Source: Paramacrobiotus metropolitanus (Eukaryota; Tardigrada; Eutardigrada; Parachela; Macrobiotidae). From it: a DNA stretch of 64,000 nt. A model generated the notes under the pieces. The model was not told where the DNA came from. It was given only the letters and a program-made list of their open reading frames with translations, and did no database searches. The position numbers and the translations under genes were made by a program. Shown piece by piece: positions 13,401 through 24,300 of this stretch; the first letter of the stretch is position 1; every line of letters starts with the position of its first letter. The stretch spans positions 2,294,001 through 2,358,000 of the forward strand of contig NW_026570226.1 of the NCBI RefSeq assembly GCF_019649055.1, read 5' to 3'.

Positions 13401-14150
13401 CGAATAGTGAAAGGTGCATATACAGGAAGTAGTTGTTGGTCAACAGTAACAATTCGAAATCGAACGGTATCTTTGGCTTTATACAATGGCTGGTCAGTTT
13501 GAATGAAAACCAACTGTTGTTTCACACTTTTCGACTCCTCACTCTCCACAGTCAAACTGTACACAGCCCGATTAAAAAAGTCTTCGGCATTGGAACCATT
13601 GATAACTAAATCCATAGAGAAAGCGGTTTTGGTCGGGTAAACTGATAAATCACCAACCTGTGCATGAAACAAATCGATTAGCGATTAAAGAATTACGAAG
13701 ACGCATTTTGAACAGCGTTATAAATACGATTAGTTTAAACTAGTTATTGCAGCAAATTAGTTATAAAGGGATGGCAATAACAAATTACAGCGCAAATGTA
13801 CAGAAGGCATTACAAAATACAAATACAGTACAGTATGTATGATAGATGATAAATGAAGTCCGATTCACCTTGAAATCCAGCTGACTTAGTTGATTCGGTT
13901 TAACAAGGAAAGACTGCGTAAAAGTCAACTTGTTCTTGATATCCGTATCTTGGAAATCTGCGTATGCCTGCGGTCGAGGCTGAATAGTTACATCCACCTT
14001 AACGTCCGACGAGGTATTCCGGCACAAAATAGATATCGGCAACACTTGACTGGACCGCAGTGATTTTGGCCCGAAAATCACATAATCAAAAGCGCTTGCT
14101 CCATAGACAAACGCTGTTATTACTACCAGACTTTTCAAATGAATATCCAT
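7406..14150 (-). CDS. thioester-containing protein / alpha-2-macroglobulin family
   Basis: Seventeen exons on the minus strand, about 1,500 aa: 14150-13869, 13657-13394, 13271-13221, 13086-12958, 12900-12813, 12752-12617, 12336-11917, 11833-11540, 11265-11071, 10960-10799, 10573-10502, 10430-10045, 9935-9818, 9741-8407, 8326-8007, 7911-7746 and 7540-7406 (TAG). I chose ATG 14150 because MDIHLKSLVVITAFVYGASA is a clean signal peptide; the ATG 21 nt upstream is less likely. Landmarks in order: MG domains (TDQPLYKAKDTVRFR in exon 2), FVAFLAVDESLLLMK (exon 10), a Ser/Arg/Gly-rich bait-like segment in exon 12, VPDAITTWRISAFSLS (exon 13), the thioester motif GCGEQNM in exon 14, STQDTVVGLTGLAEF at the exon 14/15 join, and a receptor-binding-like C terminus. 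The thioester Cys-Gln bond traps proteases or opsonises microbes, so the protein is a secreted innate immune or protease-inhibitor factor. The region around the exon 12 to 13 junction is the least certain part of the model. Confidence 0.88.
11280..11372. repeat. short AT-rich tandem-like repeat in TEP intron
   Basis: Copies of attaatctacgattctaaaa are repeated three to four times with small gaps in the intron between exons 9 and 8. A second local repeat, aagggattttc about three times, occupies 11456-11487. I see no function. Confidence 0.6.
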
Positions 14151-15267
14151 CGTTTTCCTTTGCAATAGCAAGTACGATTAAAAAAATCGGTTGAGGAAGA
14201 GTAAAGCTGTGTTCTCTTCCGGTGATCACTGGTAAAGTGCGGCTAAATGGACAAATGGCCGCTTCGTTAACGCAACAAGCATTTATATAGTACAAAATAA
14301 TGCAACAATCTGTATGTATTCTGTTTCTTGATTACAACCAACACACTGTGCGCACGAAACCGGTTTGAACTTAACACTCCAAAGAAATGTGTTGTTGTTT
14401 TTTACGAAAATAGGCTCGAGAAACTAGAAATATTCAAGCAAATGTGTGGAATCTCTGCCAGATTTACTTACTAATATCCACGTGTCACCTTCAGCTATGA
14501 ATTCTGCGGTTTACTTCTAGGCATATAAAAAAGTGATAATGATCTATTAGACTAACTTCTCTAACGTTGTGACGTATTGTTGTCGGGTGTTAAATAACCA
14601 TTTCGTAACCAGACAGGACAGGATGTACTGTACCTACCACAATTAGAAGAATTCGCACAGCGAATGTTTATAAGTCATAAGTGCAGCAAGTACGGGAAAG
14701 GGAAATATAGCGCTAACAAGAGTTAAAACTTTTTTGTTTAATGACTTTAGGTTGTGTCATTATATAGCATGGCAATTGATGTGTTGTCTGTAATAAATAA
14801 TTAATAATGCAGTATATAATTATTAAACGTCTTGCCATGCTTTCCTCTCAGGAATAATTCTGGATTGTTAATTTATCCTCTTCCCACATAATTGTCATTA
14901 AATGATTGTAGTTAAGTGATGCCAAAATCGAAAACCTGCATGAAAAATCTGGCAACCCAAAGAAAGTTCACGACTAAATAAAAATGTAATCGTATAACGA
15001 AACAGTAACAAAGTTGAAAAAGCGCTGCTCTGTAAGAATACACTTATGATTATCAGAAACATGTAAACAGCAGTAGCGAACACAATATGAGAGTGACTTT
15101 ATTGCGTAAAAGCCGGAATAGGGTACTCGTACGGAATTAACAGTAGAAGTACACAAAAAGAGCTGATCATATGTGCCGTCAAATGCTAAAAAAACGCAAC
15201 GATGCAATTCATAATTAAATATAATTTTCCTCCAGTAAAAACATTCAGTTAACGATTAACGATTAAT
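14151..15267. other. intergenic upstream of TEP gene
   Basis: AT-rich, with no coding pattern on either strand. It holds the TEP promoter region near 14283 and the 3' flank of the FAM210-like gene. Confidence 0.45.
14283..14289 (-). promoter_or_regulatory. TATA box of the thioester protein gene
   Basis: TATATAA on the minus strand, about 135 bp upstream of the signal-peptide ATG at 14150. This is consensus and position only. Confidence 0.45.
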
Positions 15268-16301
15268 CTAACTTTTGATTTTCATAAATCCTTTCCTACG
15301 CAAATAGTTGACGATTAAAGGCGATACGGTCAAAGTCAAAGCAATCCGTAATGGAGCGGTGGCCTTATGAATAGCATAAGCCACAACAAATGTTCCGGCG
15401 CCGCTAGCATATTTCCCCAAGGTTCCCTCAAGTCCAAAAGTTTTGATCACGCTTGTCACGTCAACACCGCTACAAACAACAGGTATTTTCACCGCAATAG
15501 CATATTCCAGAACAGAAGTGTCTAATTTCGGTTTGCTTAGTTAAAACTCACTTAAAAGATCTTAATTGCGCGACAGCAATCCGTACTGATAATGCGCAAG
15601 AAACTAACAAAAATTTTAAGAGCATCTTTGAAAGAATCATCCCTTTTTCAAATGTTCTCACTGTTTTGCAATCCATACAATCCCACATGTGCGTTTCAAC
15701 AAAATATGCAACAAGTCGCACCAATCTACTATAAATAAATATATTTATCCCATTTTTTAGAATAACGACTAACGTCCCTATCATAATTACAATCTGATGT
15801 TTCGACACGAACCTTGAAATCAATAAATACCACATGCCCAGAAAACTGACTCCACTGGCAATGTGGAAAACAAGAACAGTGGAACCATAATCCCGAATCG
15901 CTGCTTTTAATTTCTCTCGGCTGGTCTTCGGTGCAGGGGAAGGCGTCCCTTCTGCTAGCGGAGGATCAGTGGTGGAAGGCGTTTTAGCTGGTGTTTCTGC
16001 TGAGGAAGACGCAAATCTTGACAAACAAAACAAAATCGCATTTGTTTTTTGACAAAAAATATGTATGTATGTTATTATGTATATCATAACGAGTACCATT
16101 AGTCTTCACTCTACATCTGCAGATACTTGCTACGCACATCTGCGTAACCACTAACCATTAATCATTCAATGAGAAAAAGGGTTATAAATTTCTTTCTGAA
16201 AATTCTGAACTTTTATATTAGAAGCGACAACAACAGACCTCGCAGTCATACCTGGAAACTTTTAAAAAGGAGGGCGCCCGACTCCGGCGACTCGTTAGCA
16301 T
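15268..16301 (-). CDS. FAM210 (DUF1279)-like mitochondrial membrane protein, copy 1
   Basis: Three exons: 16301-16252, 16016-15813 and 15469-15268, 151 aa, with both introns in phase 2. Exon 1 encodes an Arg/Ser-rich start (MLTSRRSRAPSFLKVS), typical of a mitochondrial presequence. Exon 2 has a Pro/Ser/Thr linker and then the DUF1279 core: KLKAAIRDYGSTVLVFHIASG followed by a hydrophobic helix ending WYLLIS. Exon 3 continues SGVDVTSVIKTFG, a Gly/Ala-rich stretch, AYAIHKATAPLRI, a hydrophobic stretch and a basic tail. Family members sit in mitochondrial membranes and influence translation or protein import; the exact role here is unknown. A paralogue with the same exon plan lies at 18375-19578 on the other strand. 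Confidence 0.8.
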
Positions 16302-17519
16302 CGTTATCGTGTCTGGGTTGCTCCTAATGCCACCAGGAATATTGACGGACCCACGAAGCACAAGATTCAACACGCGAGGTATTCGGTACATATTGCACTG
16401 CAGTCAAAATCCCACTTTTGGCTTTGACTGTTTTGATTCGAAAACGTGCAAAATCGTAATCAGCAAACGCTACACAGTAAACACTATCTCATGCTCATTG
16501 TCAGCTGAACGGTGGACCGCAGATTTCACTCTTTTCCACTTGATTTTCATGGATAAACGTGGCAGCAGATCAGTAGTGTTTATATGAGATATTGAAGATA
16601 ACACAATTCGAGTTCACGGTTCACACAGCGGCAAGGGTCTGGACGACTTTACGACTGGACGAAAACCTGGACGACTTTTCATTATTTAATGTCTACTGAC
16701 GTATGCGATATAAACGCAAATGGTGGAGTTCTGTTTTGATTAGTATTACCACCGTCCACCGGTCCCTCAAATACCTACATAATATTATAATTATTCCACT
16801 TTCCAAATATATTTCCATTTTCCAGGGATATATTCCTCAAATATATTTCCTCAAATAAATAAGCTATTCCACTTTCTATGCTACTAGCCTACTACTACTA
16901 AGTATGGGATGAAAAATTAATATAAGTGTTTCTGTTTCGCAGAACAACTTTAATACGGTTAGCAGGGTAAATTGGTGTAGCGTTCACAACAAAAAAAAAC
17001 AGTTGACGTACAGTAGCGTATGGCCGTACAATGTAGGACTAAATGGTCGCATAGCCCCATACCCAGCATTCTGTACGCAAGCGGTGCAGTGCACTTGTAC
17101 GAAACGGATATTTTGAACTCAGTCGTACAGTGCACTGCGCTGCATTCGTACTGAATGTGGAGATATTGAGTATGCGACCATTTTGTCCTAAGCTGTATGC
17201 GACTGCTTTGTTACAATTCAACACATCCCATGTGAATTAACATCACTGTTTTCACGATGCTGTAAGTTATTGGGATACATATGTGCAACGCAACTTTCCA
17301 TTTTCCATACGAGATATCCATATTTTCTGTTTTTAGTAACTACGCCCAAAACTTATCATTTCGATGGACGTACGCGGAACAATTACAAATCGCAATAAAT
17401 TATAGCATTGGCTGCAAACGAACGCAAAGATTTTTGTCGAACAGTTTAATAACACATTATTACCTGTATCACACACACACAACAGGCACAATAACTTATA
17501 CTATCAACATTTATTAGGC
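16302..17519. other. intergenic with a foldback repeat
   Basis: AT-rich. The plus-strand frame 16309-16587 has no family pattern and overlaps the 5' flank of the minus gene, so I do not call it. A foldback element occupies about 17010-17205. Confidence 0.45.
17010..17205. repeat. imperfect foldback (MITE-like) element
   Basis: The arm taggactaaatggtcgcata near 17034-17053 is mirrored by tatgcgaccattttgtccta near 17171-17190 with one mismatch. Inner parts also pair: gtgcagtgcacttgtacga near 17085 with cgtacagtgcactgc near 17126. The outer flanks pair more loosely. I cannot point to a clear target duplication. Confidence 0.6.
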
Positions 17520-17858
17520 TTAACCCAAGTGAGGCTCACAGACTGCCTGATGGTTTCTGGCTGTGAGTGCGATGCGCTCGTGGACGAATCCCCCGATGTA
17601 ATGTCCAGCCACTGCCCCAGCAATAGTCCCACACATCCAAGCATCAACGATCCTCATTCTCCGGACAGCACCGTGACGGATGTAAAGCTTTCGGACGACG
17701 ATGCCACCCAATCCACCAAACACTACCCCACCGATACCTCCAAGCAGTTGGGCATTAGAGTAATTCATACCACTATCGCCGAAGAAACTCAGGTATCCAG
17801 AACCAAGACCTGCCAAAGCTCCGAGCGACGCACCGACAAGCACTGTAGAGCGTTGCAT
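17520..17858 (-). CDS. small glycine-rich membrane protein, unknown family
   Basis: A single exon of 112 aa from a clear ATG. Three hydrophobic Gly/Ala-rich segments are visible: residues 5-26 (VLVGASLGALAGLGSGYLSF), 37-57 (LLGGIGGVVFGGLGGIVV) and about 74-92 (CGTIAGAVAGHYIGGFV). Small residues every fourth position look like glycine-zipper helices that pack in membranes. A basic loop (RKLYIRHGAVRRMR) separates the second and third helices. It lies between two FAM210-like mitochondrial genes, but I do not infer a shared role from that alone. The opposite-strand frame here is low complexity and I regard it as a shadow. I do not recognise the family. Confidence 0.55.
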   Translation of the reverse strand: MQRSTVLVGASLGALAGLGSGYLSFFGDSGMNYSNAQLLGGIGGVVFGGLGGIVVRKLYIRHGAVRRMRIVDAWMCGTIAGAVAGHYIGGFVHERIALTARNHQAVCEPHLG

Positions 17859-18374
17859 ACCGATAATATCACAATAGGCTAAATTTAAAAACAGGCACGT
17901 CGAAACTAACGTAAATTAGAAACATCTACGAGATTACGGTTGGGACGTGCCACGGATTTCGCAGGTACCACAGAAAACCTAAGAAAATTGAAAGGAGATG
18001 GATGAAAAATCTCGGAAATGTGCAAAAATAAGCAAAATGGGATGAAAAATTGGAAATGACCAAATAAATGACCAACTGTCACCAACTTGTGAATGTCAAA
18101 ACTAAGGCGCCATCTCGTGCGGTCGACATCCGTTTTACTACTCTAGAGGGGCATAGGTTTGCCGCATAGGTTTGTTTCACGAGATGTGCGTTTCCAGGAG
18201 TTCGGACTTCGGAGTTGTCAGAACTCAGAAGTGATCAGCATTCAGATCTTCGAAAGCAAGCATTCAGATCTTCGAAAGCAAGCATTCAGATCTTCGAAAG
18301 ATTCTGCTTTACGAAACGCATGAGCAAGCTCGAAGGATTGGGCATAGTGGTGATAGCGAAGCTTTAAGAACAAC
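17859..18374. other. intergenic / 5' flank of FAM210-like copy 2
   Basis: No gene seen. It ends with the 22-bp tandem repeat just before the FAM210-like start codon. Confidence 0.45.
18239..18301. repeat. 22-bp tandem repeat, nearly three copies
   Basis: The unit gcattcagatcttcgaaagcaa is repeated at 18239, 18261 and 18283 (the last partial), directly upstream of the ATG at 18375 and so in the likely 5' UTR or promoter. Each unit contains the palindrome ttcgaa. Confidence 0.85.
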
Positions 18375-19578
18375 ATGAGTGCGCGTTTGGGTTTGAGGAC
18401 AGTTGCGTCGCTCCCAAGGCGTTTCGGTCCATCGTTATGGTACTTGACGGAGTTAAACAATCGTTCATCCAGGTAATTCAGATGTCTGGTGTGCGATAAT
18501 ATTGAGTTATTGGAAGGTGTATCTCAGTATGTCACTGTATGTGCCACTGGTGTGTACTTGTGTTTAACGTTCGCACATATTATATCAAGCGGATGCATGG
18601 TTATGTTTTTACTTATTGTAGCATCACTTAGGTGTCTTTCCTACACGCAGTCCCGCTTTGCGACTGTTCAGGAGGAAAAGCGCACTCCTGACTACAGTAA
18701 GATGTCTCTTCCTCTGAAATTTATGATACGACTTATTGTGGGATATCGGGACTACGGCCTGACGGCGTTGACGTTCCATGCTGTATGCGCTGGTTTCTCC
18801 CTGGGTTCGATCTGGTATCTGATCTACAAGTAAGTCTTCCGCACTCGCTCGTGAAATTTGTAATAAAATTTGAAAATATAGCCAGCTGTGATGTTTCGAG
18901 TACATTATTTCTAGATGTTTGTGTGAGTTTTTGTCGGGTAAGCGCTTTGTTATGCACAGAATGTTTGGATCATGCATAATTGATTACGCAGCCATACAGT
19001 ACGAGTACAACTACTTCCATGCTTACAAAATACAAGTTACAAATGAAACTGTATAAAGGGTTGCTAATTTAATACAGTACAGTACTGTACAATATTTTGA
19101 TCATAATTATTACGTACGTTGTTGTATATCTGTAGACTGTAGTTTGCAAATACTTTTCCCAGCGCTGTATAAAATCATTGTAACTTTTTGATACCGTAGA
19201 TTACTTAAATCAGTTAAATGTGAAAACGCTCGAGTGTGTGATCACTGTAATGCTATAACTGTGGTGTTGGTTTGTGTTTTATACGTTATTTTTTATTGTG
19301 AAACTCCAGATTGTGGATAAATAAAGTGTTTCGTGGGCCGTTGTAGTGGATACGATGTGGTGGGCTTTTTGGCACGACTGGGATTTGTGTCACCGTTTAA
19401 CCTGCTGCTATCCCATATCCAACAGGCATTTGGAGGCTCCCATTTTGCCTTAGCGTATTCGATACATAAAGCTTTTTCTCCGGTCCGGGTGCTCATCACA
19501 GCGGTTTCCACTCCCTTTATTGTTAAGCGCCTTCGGAAGGAACACATTTTCAAGTTGCCTCCAGGAATGCGGCCTTGA
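18375..19578 (+). CDS. FAM210 (DUF1279)-like mitochondrial membrane protein, copy 2
   Basis: Three exons: 18375-18472, 18632-18829 and 19347-19578, 175 aa, with both introns in phase 2, exactly as in the paralogue at 15268-16301. The N terminus (MSARLGLRTVASLPRRFGPS) is basic and amphipathic, like a mitochondrial presequence. The core reads VGYRDYGLTALTFHAVCAGFSLGSIWYLIY, then GYDVVGFLARLGF, a short linker, FALAYSIHKAFSPVRV and a basic tail. The central SGVDV box of copy 1 is NGYDV here, so the two copies have diverged clearly. The acceptor at 18631 is used rather than the CAG at 18650, because only the former keeps the DUF1279 frame. Confidence 0.78.
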
Positions 19579-20468
19579 GAAATTAGCATCTTGCTCAATG
19601 AGTGCATGTGTTGATTTGCATTTTGAAGTTCGTGATACAGCATGTGGTGTACCGGTACGATGAAAATGCACAGCATCAGAAATTACCTGTGTACATATCT
19701 TCTTATCTCGTTCTCAGTTTTCTGTGGAAAATGCTTCGTTTTCCTTGATATGTTGTAGTGTTGCTGGATATTTATTTATAGTACTAGAGTAGTACCAGAA
19801 ATTGATAGTGTAGTGTACTGATAACTAGAAGTCGGTAATAAATGGAGCTGTTTTGCTGTTGGTGCACAGATTGCAGAATTTTGTTTTGTGAAATCAAAAT
19901 ACAAAAATAGGTGCTGCACATGTACTGAGCGGCTTCTAGCGGAGGCGGACAGCAGTATTGTTTGATACCTCGTTTCTGATGTGAGGAAATTCACTCACAG
20001 TGTGCAATAACTATGCATACAGTACATCATTAATTGTAAGCATCGCTCACAGTATAAATATGATATTTACCTATATATATAGTATACAAAGTGCCATGCA
20101 TTTTGGTACTATTACGCCCTTAACCTTTCACAAGTAATTAATTTTAGTTGCTTTCCTTGAGTTTCGGGAGGATAAAAATGTGAAGGGGAAAGGTTAGCAC
20201 CATTTGTGCTATACTGTACTGTATGCGTACAAAATTACTATCTTGCCAGTTGTCAGTTGTCCCCAAAACTTAACCCAGTTCGCGAGTTTTTCGTTTGGAA
20301 TGATAATGTAAATGGCGCAAGTACGTTAATTAAGCGGACCGACCGCTATAATCAAGTAACATCCTTGTACGTGGTCATTACTCATTACCTGTAACTTATA
20401 ATTGTAAGGAACATTGGCGTAGTGATTGGTAAAATAATGCTAATGCGTTAATTTTCGCGGTTAACAGG

Positions 20469-20569
20469 TGCCCTCTTGATTTCCACTGGACCGGCGACCG
20501 CTACAGCCTCTGAACAGAAAAATTCCGGCTCTGTGGCGCATATGAAATACTGGCACAACGCAAATAGGT
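20469..20569 (+). other. orphan exon-like block
   Basis: Flanked by an acceptor (ttaacag) and a donor (aatag|gtactt), it stays open and reads GALLISTGPATATASEQ followed by a polar tail with MKYWHNANR. Base composition is richer in GC than its surroundings. No partner exon was found on either side, so it could be a lost or alternative exon, or chance. Confidence 0.25.
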
Positions 20570-21054
20570 ACTTCTACTGCAGACTATTAACGATAATTAT
20601 TTGGTCATATGACTGTTTATCTGAGAACGCAACATTTAACTGGTAGTTTCTGCGAGGAGTTTATCATCATCAGAAAAGGTTGACAATAGGATGTGATTAG
20701 GTCCGTTGGAATTGTTTTGGTACCTGGATAACAAACAGGCGCGATATGTAATAATGGGCGCCGGTATGCCAGCGCGATATTTATGTCCGTTTTTGCATGT
20801 CCTTATTGATAAACAGCCAGCCAACGCCATTGTTTATAACTCTCGTCCATTTTGAAAGTTGAATATACTCGGCTCACTAATCGCTTGTTGTTCTATCATA
20901 TATATACCTGGGAATGTTTTGTTGTCCCATTTTGGCGAAGACCGTATTGTTCCCTAATCGCGATCGGAAGCGCTATCTGTCGCAGCTGCCGATAATCCAC
21001 CCACTCCGACCAGCCAGTCGCCTACAGCATTTGTTGGAGCGCCGCCCATCTTGT

Positions 21055-21062
21055 TATATAAA
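21055..21062 (+). promoter_or_regulatory. TATA box upstream of GABA transaminase gene
   Basis: TATATAAA lies at the end of a GC-richer stretch, about 280 bp before the ATG at 21341. Consensus and position only. Confidence 0.45.
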
Positions 21063-21340
21063 ATCCACAGGCACATGCCAGTTGTAAGTACTGGTTTCTC
21101 TATCAGCTGTTGCAGCGTGTTGGCAAGCGTTTACGCTCCGGAAGCAAGTTTAATTTGATTGGAAATCCTTATACTACCCGTTAAGGTTTTCCTGTGCGCC
21201 TTTTGCCTTTTTCTCCGCACATATTCGCTAAGGGTTATGACATCCCGTTTGCCATTTCGAGTTATGAATAAAGCCTACTACGATTTCGTCGTCAATCGCT
21301 ATCCATTTATTTCACTACGGCCATTTAGTCTGATTATAAA

Positions 21341-24300
21341 ATGAACACTGCATGCCGCAGTCTGCTGAGCACCGTCGGTCGACGAGCGTTATTGAACGCC
21401 ACACGTAAGTCACGGCATCGCGGGTATAACGGGAAATTGCCGGAAACTGACAGCTTCTTGATGTATGCTTTTTGTAGGAGTCCAGCATGTCCACAAGGCG
21501 GCCGCGGCATCATCGCCGGCCGAGCCATTGGTTCAAGGAGAACCGAATGGACCCAGCATGAAAACCGTCATTCCGGGACCGAAATCCATCGCGCTGAGGG
21601 AAGAACTGGCGCATATACAGGTAACAAAAATAAACTGCTTCGTAAAAATTATACTCGTACATATTTTACGATTTTGTAACTTATGTTGCGCTTTAAGTAT
21701 TGTCAATAATTCTACTGCGCAAAATTGTCATGTTATATGTGTGTTACGTTACGTTGTCCAAATGAATAACAGTACAGATAGAGTACTACTTAGTAGGACA
21801 GTTGTGACCATTCCGGCTCTTTACTATCTTAAATAATACACCATTTTCAGTTTACTGAACAAGAAAAAATTGTTCTGTTTCAGAACTGTCTTTGCACGTA
21901 GGAAAACAGCGCACTGACACAATAGACATAGAAAATAAGTGACATTAAAACCGTAATGAGGTATTACGGCATCGGCGTTGTAGTGCGCAAAAATACCGGT
22001 ACTGAGTGTACCTTCCGGTGGTTGTAGCTGTGTTTTCGACAGGATTGGACTAATAGTTAGCCCGTAGCCAAAGCAAATATTTATGATGTTGTGTTACGTA
22101 TCGAAATTCCTGCCAGAATGAATGCAAAATACCTAGTCTTATTCTCACCCTAGCACTGCTTGCTGACCAGCAAGAAAGATGGTTTTAGCCAGGTTAATTA
22201 TGCTGAGGAAATCAACAGATTTTTGTAATGCAGTTCCGAATTGGTGTGCACTTTTGCAGTGCAATTCCGAACGGGGTGTGACGAGTGTCACGACTCGAAT
22301 TAAGTTGTATTAGTCAATTTTGTGCAGATGAATTATCTGTCATTAATTTTAGCAAAACTACCTGGTAGATCCTTGTAATATACCCAATGCTTGATTTTTT
22401 ACTAAAGCAGCATAGTGTTTTGTGTTGCGTAGTACAATGTAAATTTTGCCCGCGTGGCAATTTTTCAGATCATCATATTTCTCCCTGAACAATCAATGAA
22501 CAAACAACTTGCTAGCAACGATAGCTTTATTTCTTAAGGATTTACTCGACTTTTACAAACATAGCATTTTCGTAGTGCTACGATATAACGGATATAACGG
22601 ATATTATAAAACATATAATCATATTACGTTTACCAAAACCGTTCTTGAATTACATATTTCTACGAATCCTTAAATCTCGATGAAAATCTTTATTTCTACT
22701 ACTCCAACCTATCGATTGGCAATGCCGATAATCAGAGAAACTACCGCGATCACTATCACAGCTGCACGTGTTGAAAGCACAGAAAAGAAGAGTTATATCC
22801 GTTATATCGTAGCACTACGAAAATGCTACGCAAGTACATTATTAAGTTAGTTTGCAGTTTTACTCAAGCTGGAATGTGGAAGGGCGTAATATAATAGGTA
22901 TAAGAAAACAGTTGTTGTTGGTATTGGATGCTTATTGAAATTATTTTGTAATGACTAATGTTGTCGTTTGCGGACTGGTCTAAGTGCAGTAATTAGTGCC
23001 GGATATAAGAAATACCAATATCTTGCGATACACTTACAATATATAGAATTCCTGTAAGGTATTCGATTATTCCTTTTCCGGCGACGTCTGTTGGTAATAA
23101 TAGCCTGTTATTTACTGAATGGCAAGTGACAGGGCTTTTACCCCGGCAATTCGTATGAGTGGTACAAGTGGTTATTATACCATTTGCGTTTACTTGTAGA
23201 ACTCGGATGCGGTTTTCTTTTTCGCTGACTATGAGAAAAGTATCGGCAATTACCTCGCGGACATCGATGGAAATGTCATGCTGGATACATACATGCAGAT
23301 CTCATCGATTCCTCTCGGTAAGTTAATGGGATAACGTTTACACAGTGCCGGCATTTCTGGATGCCGGGTTTTTACGAGTATTGTATAACAGACGCTAAAG
23401 CAGAGTTAAACGAATGCAGAATGGTGGATGCTTATTCAAACCGCTTTGCTTTCCACTTTCCTCTCCAGGCAAAAACTTTCAAATCCTAAAATAGCAGGAA
23501 AACGGGCTTTTATCCGTTCTTGTCTAAAATACGATGACAACTTCACAATTAATGCAACTCCTGTTTACCACATCATATTTGATCGGAATGGGGCACACCG
23601 TGAATGAAATTTTTGAATACGATCTCGTTTCTATTACTGTGCATTACTGTGTTGTTTTGTTTTACGTAGCACATCTTTAACGACTGTATTGATTTTATTC
23701 GGCACTTTGTATGAGATGCGAAGAAAGCATAAGGCCCATTTTGCACAGTTAGATGATTACTGGTACTGTAGAAAAAAATCAATGCTCATTATAGGATCAA
23801 GTGCCTTGGGTAAATAGTGGCAATCTGTGAACAAGACGCACTTGCTTTTCATCCTGCAGTTGTTTCTCACATCCGGCTTTCCGGTTGTCGTAATTTGTCT
23901 TTCGCCGATACACAATGGGTTCTTTAATTTGCAGGATACAACCATCCCGACCTCATGAAGCTGACGCAGAGTCGTGAATACCAGGTAAAATTAATAGCGA
24001 AAGAAATCTCCGGTTCGAAGTGGTTTCGTGTTACATTGGCGAACAATTCCCTCATTAGGCTCTATCCGTCAATCGGCCGGCACTGGGGAACATGCCGGAT
24101 CGGAATTTCGTGCAGCGTCTACACGGCGCCCTCATGTCGGTAAGGGAGGCAAGCTCAAGCGCGGGAACGCAATCCCGGCGCTGTCAATTACAGGCGCTGA
24201 TTGGTGATGACGCTAATGGTTGGAATGGGTGTGTTATGGTGTGTGTGTATTGCAGATTGCGCCCAAGGGCCATAAGCATGTGCAGACGATGTCGTGCGGA

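Larger units (their letters stand above)
19579..21340. other. intergenic; one orphan exon-like block and GABA-T promoter
   Basis: Mostly AT-rich with no coding pattern. Exceptions are an exon-like block at 20469-20569 and, from about 20940, a GC-richer stretch ending in a TATA box at 21055. Confidence 0.45.

Noticed and set aside
17529-17882. 117-codon plus-strand frame opposite the small membrane protein
   Set aside because: Its composition (Ser/Thr/His/Asp) mirrors Gly/Ala codons on the other strand. The minus frame gives three sensible hydrophobic segments from an ATG.
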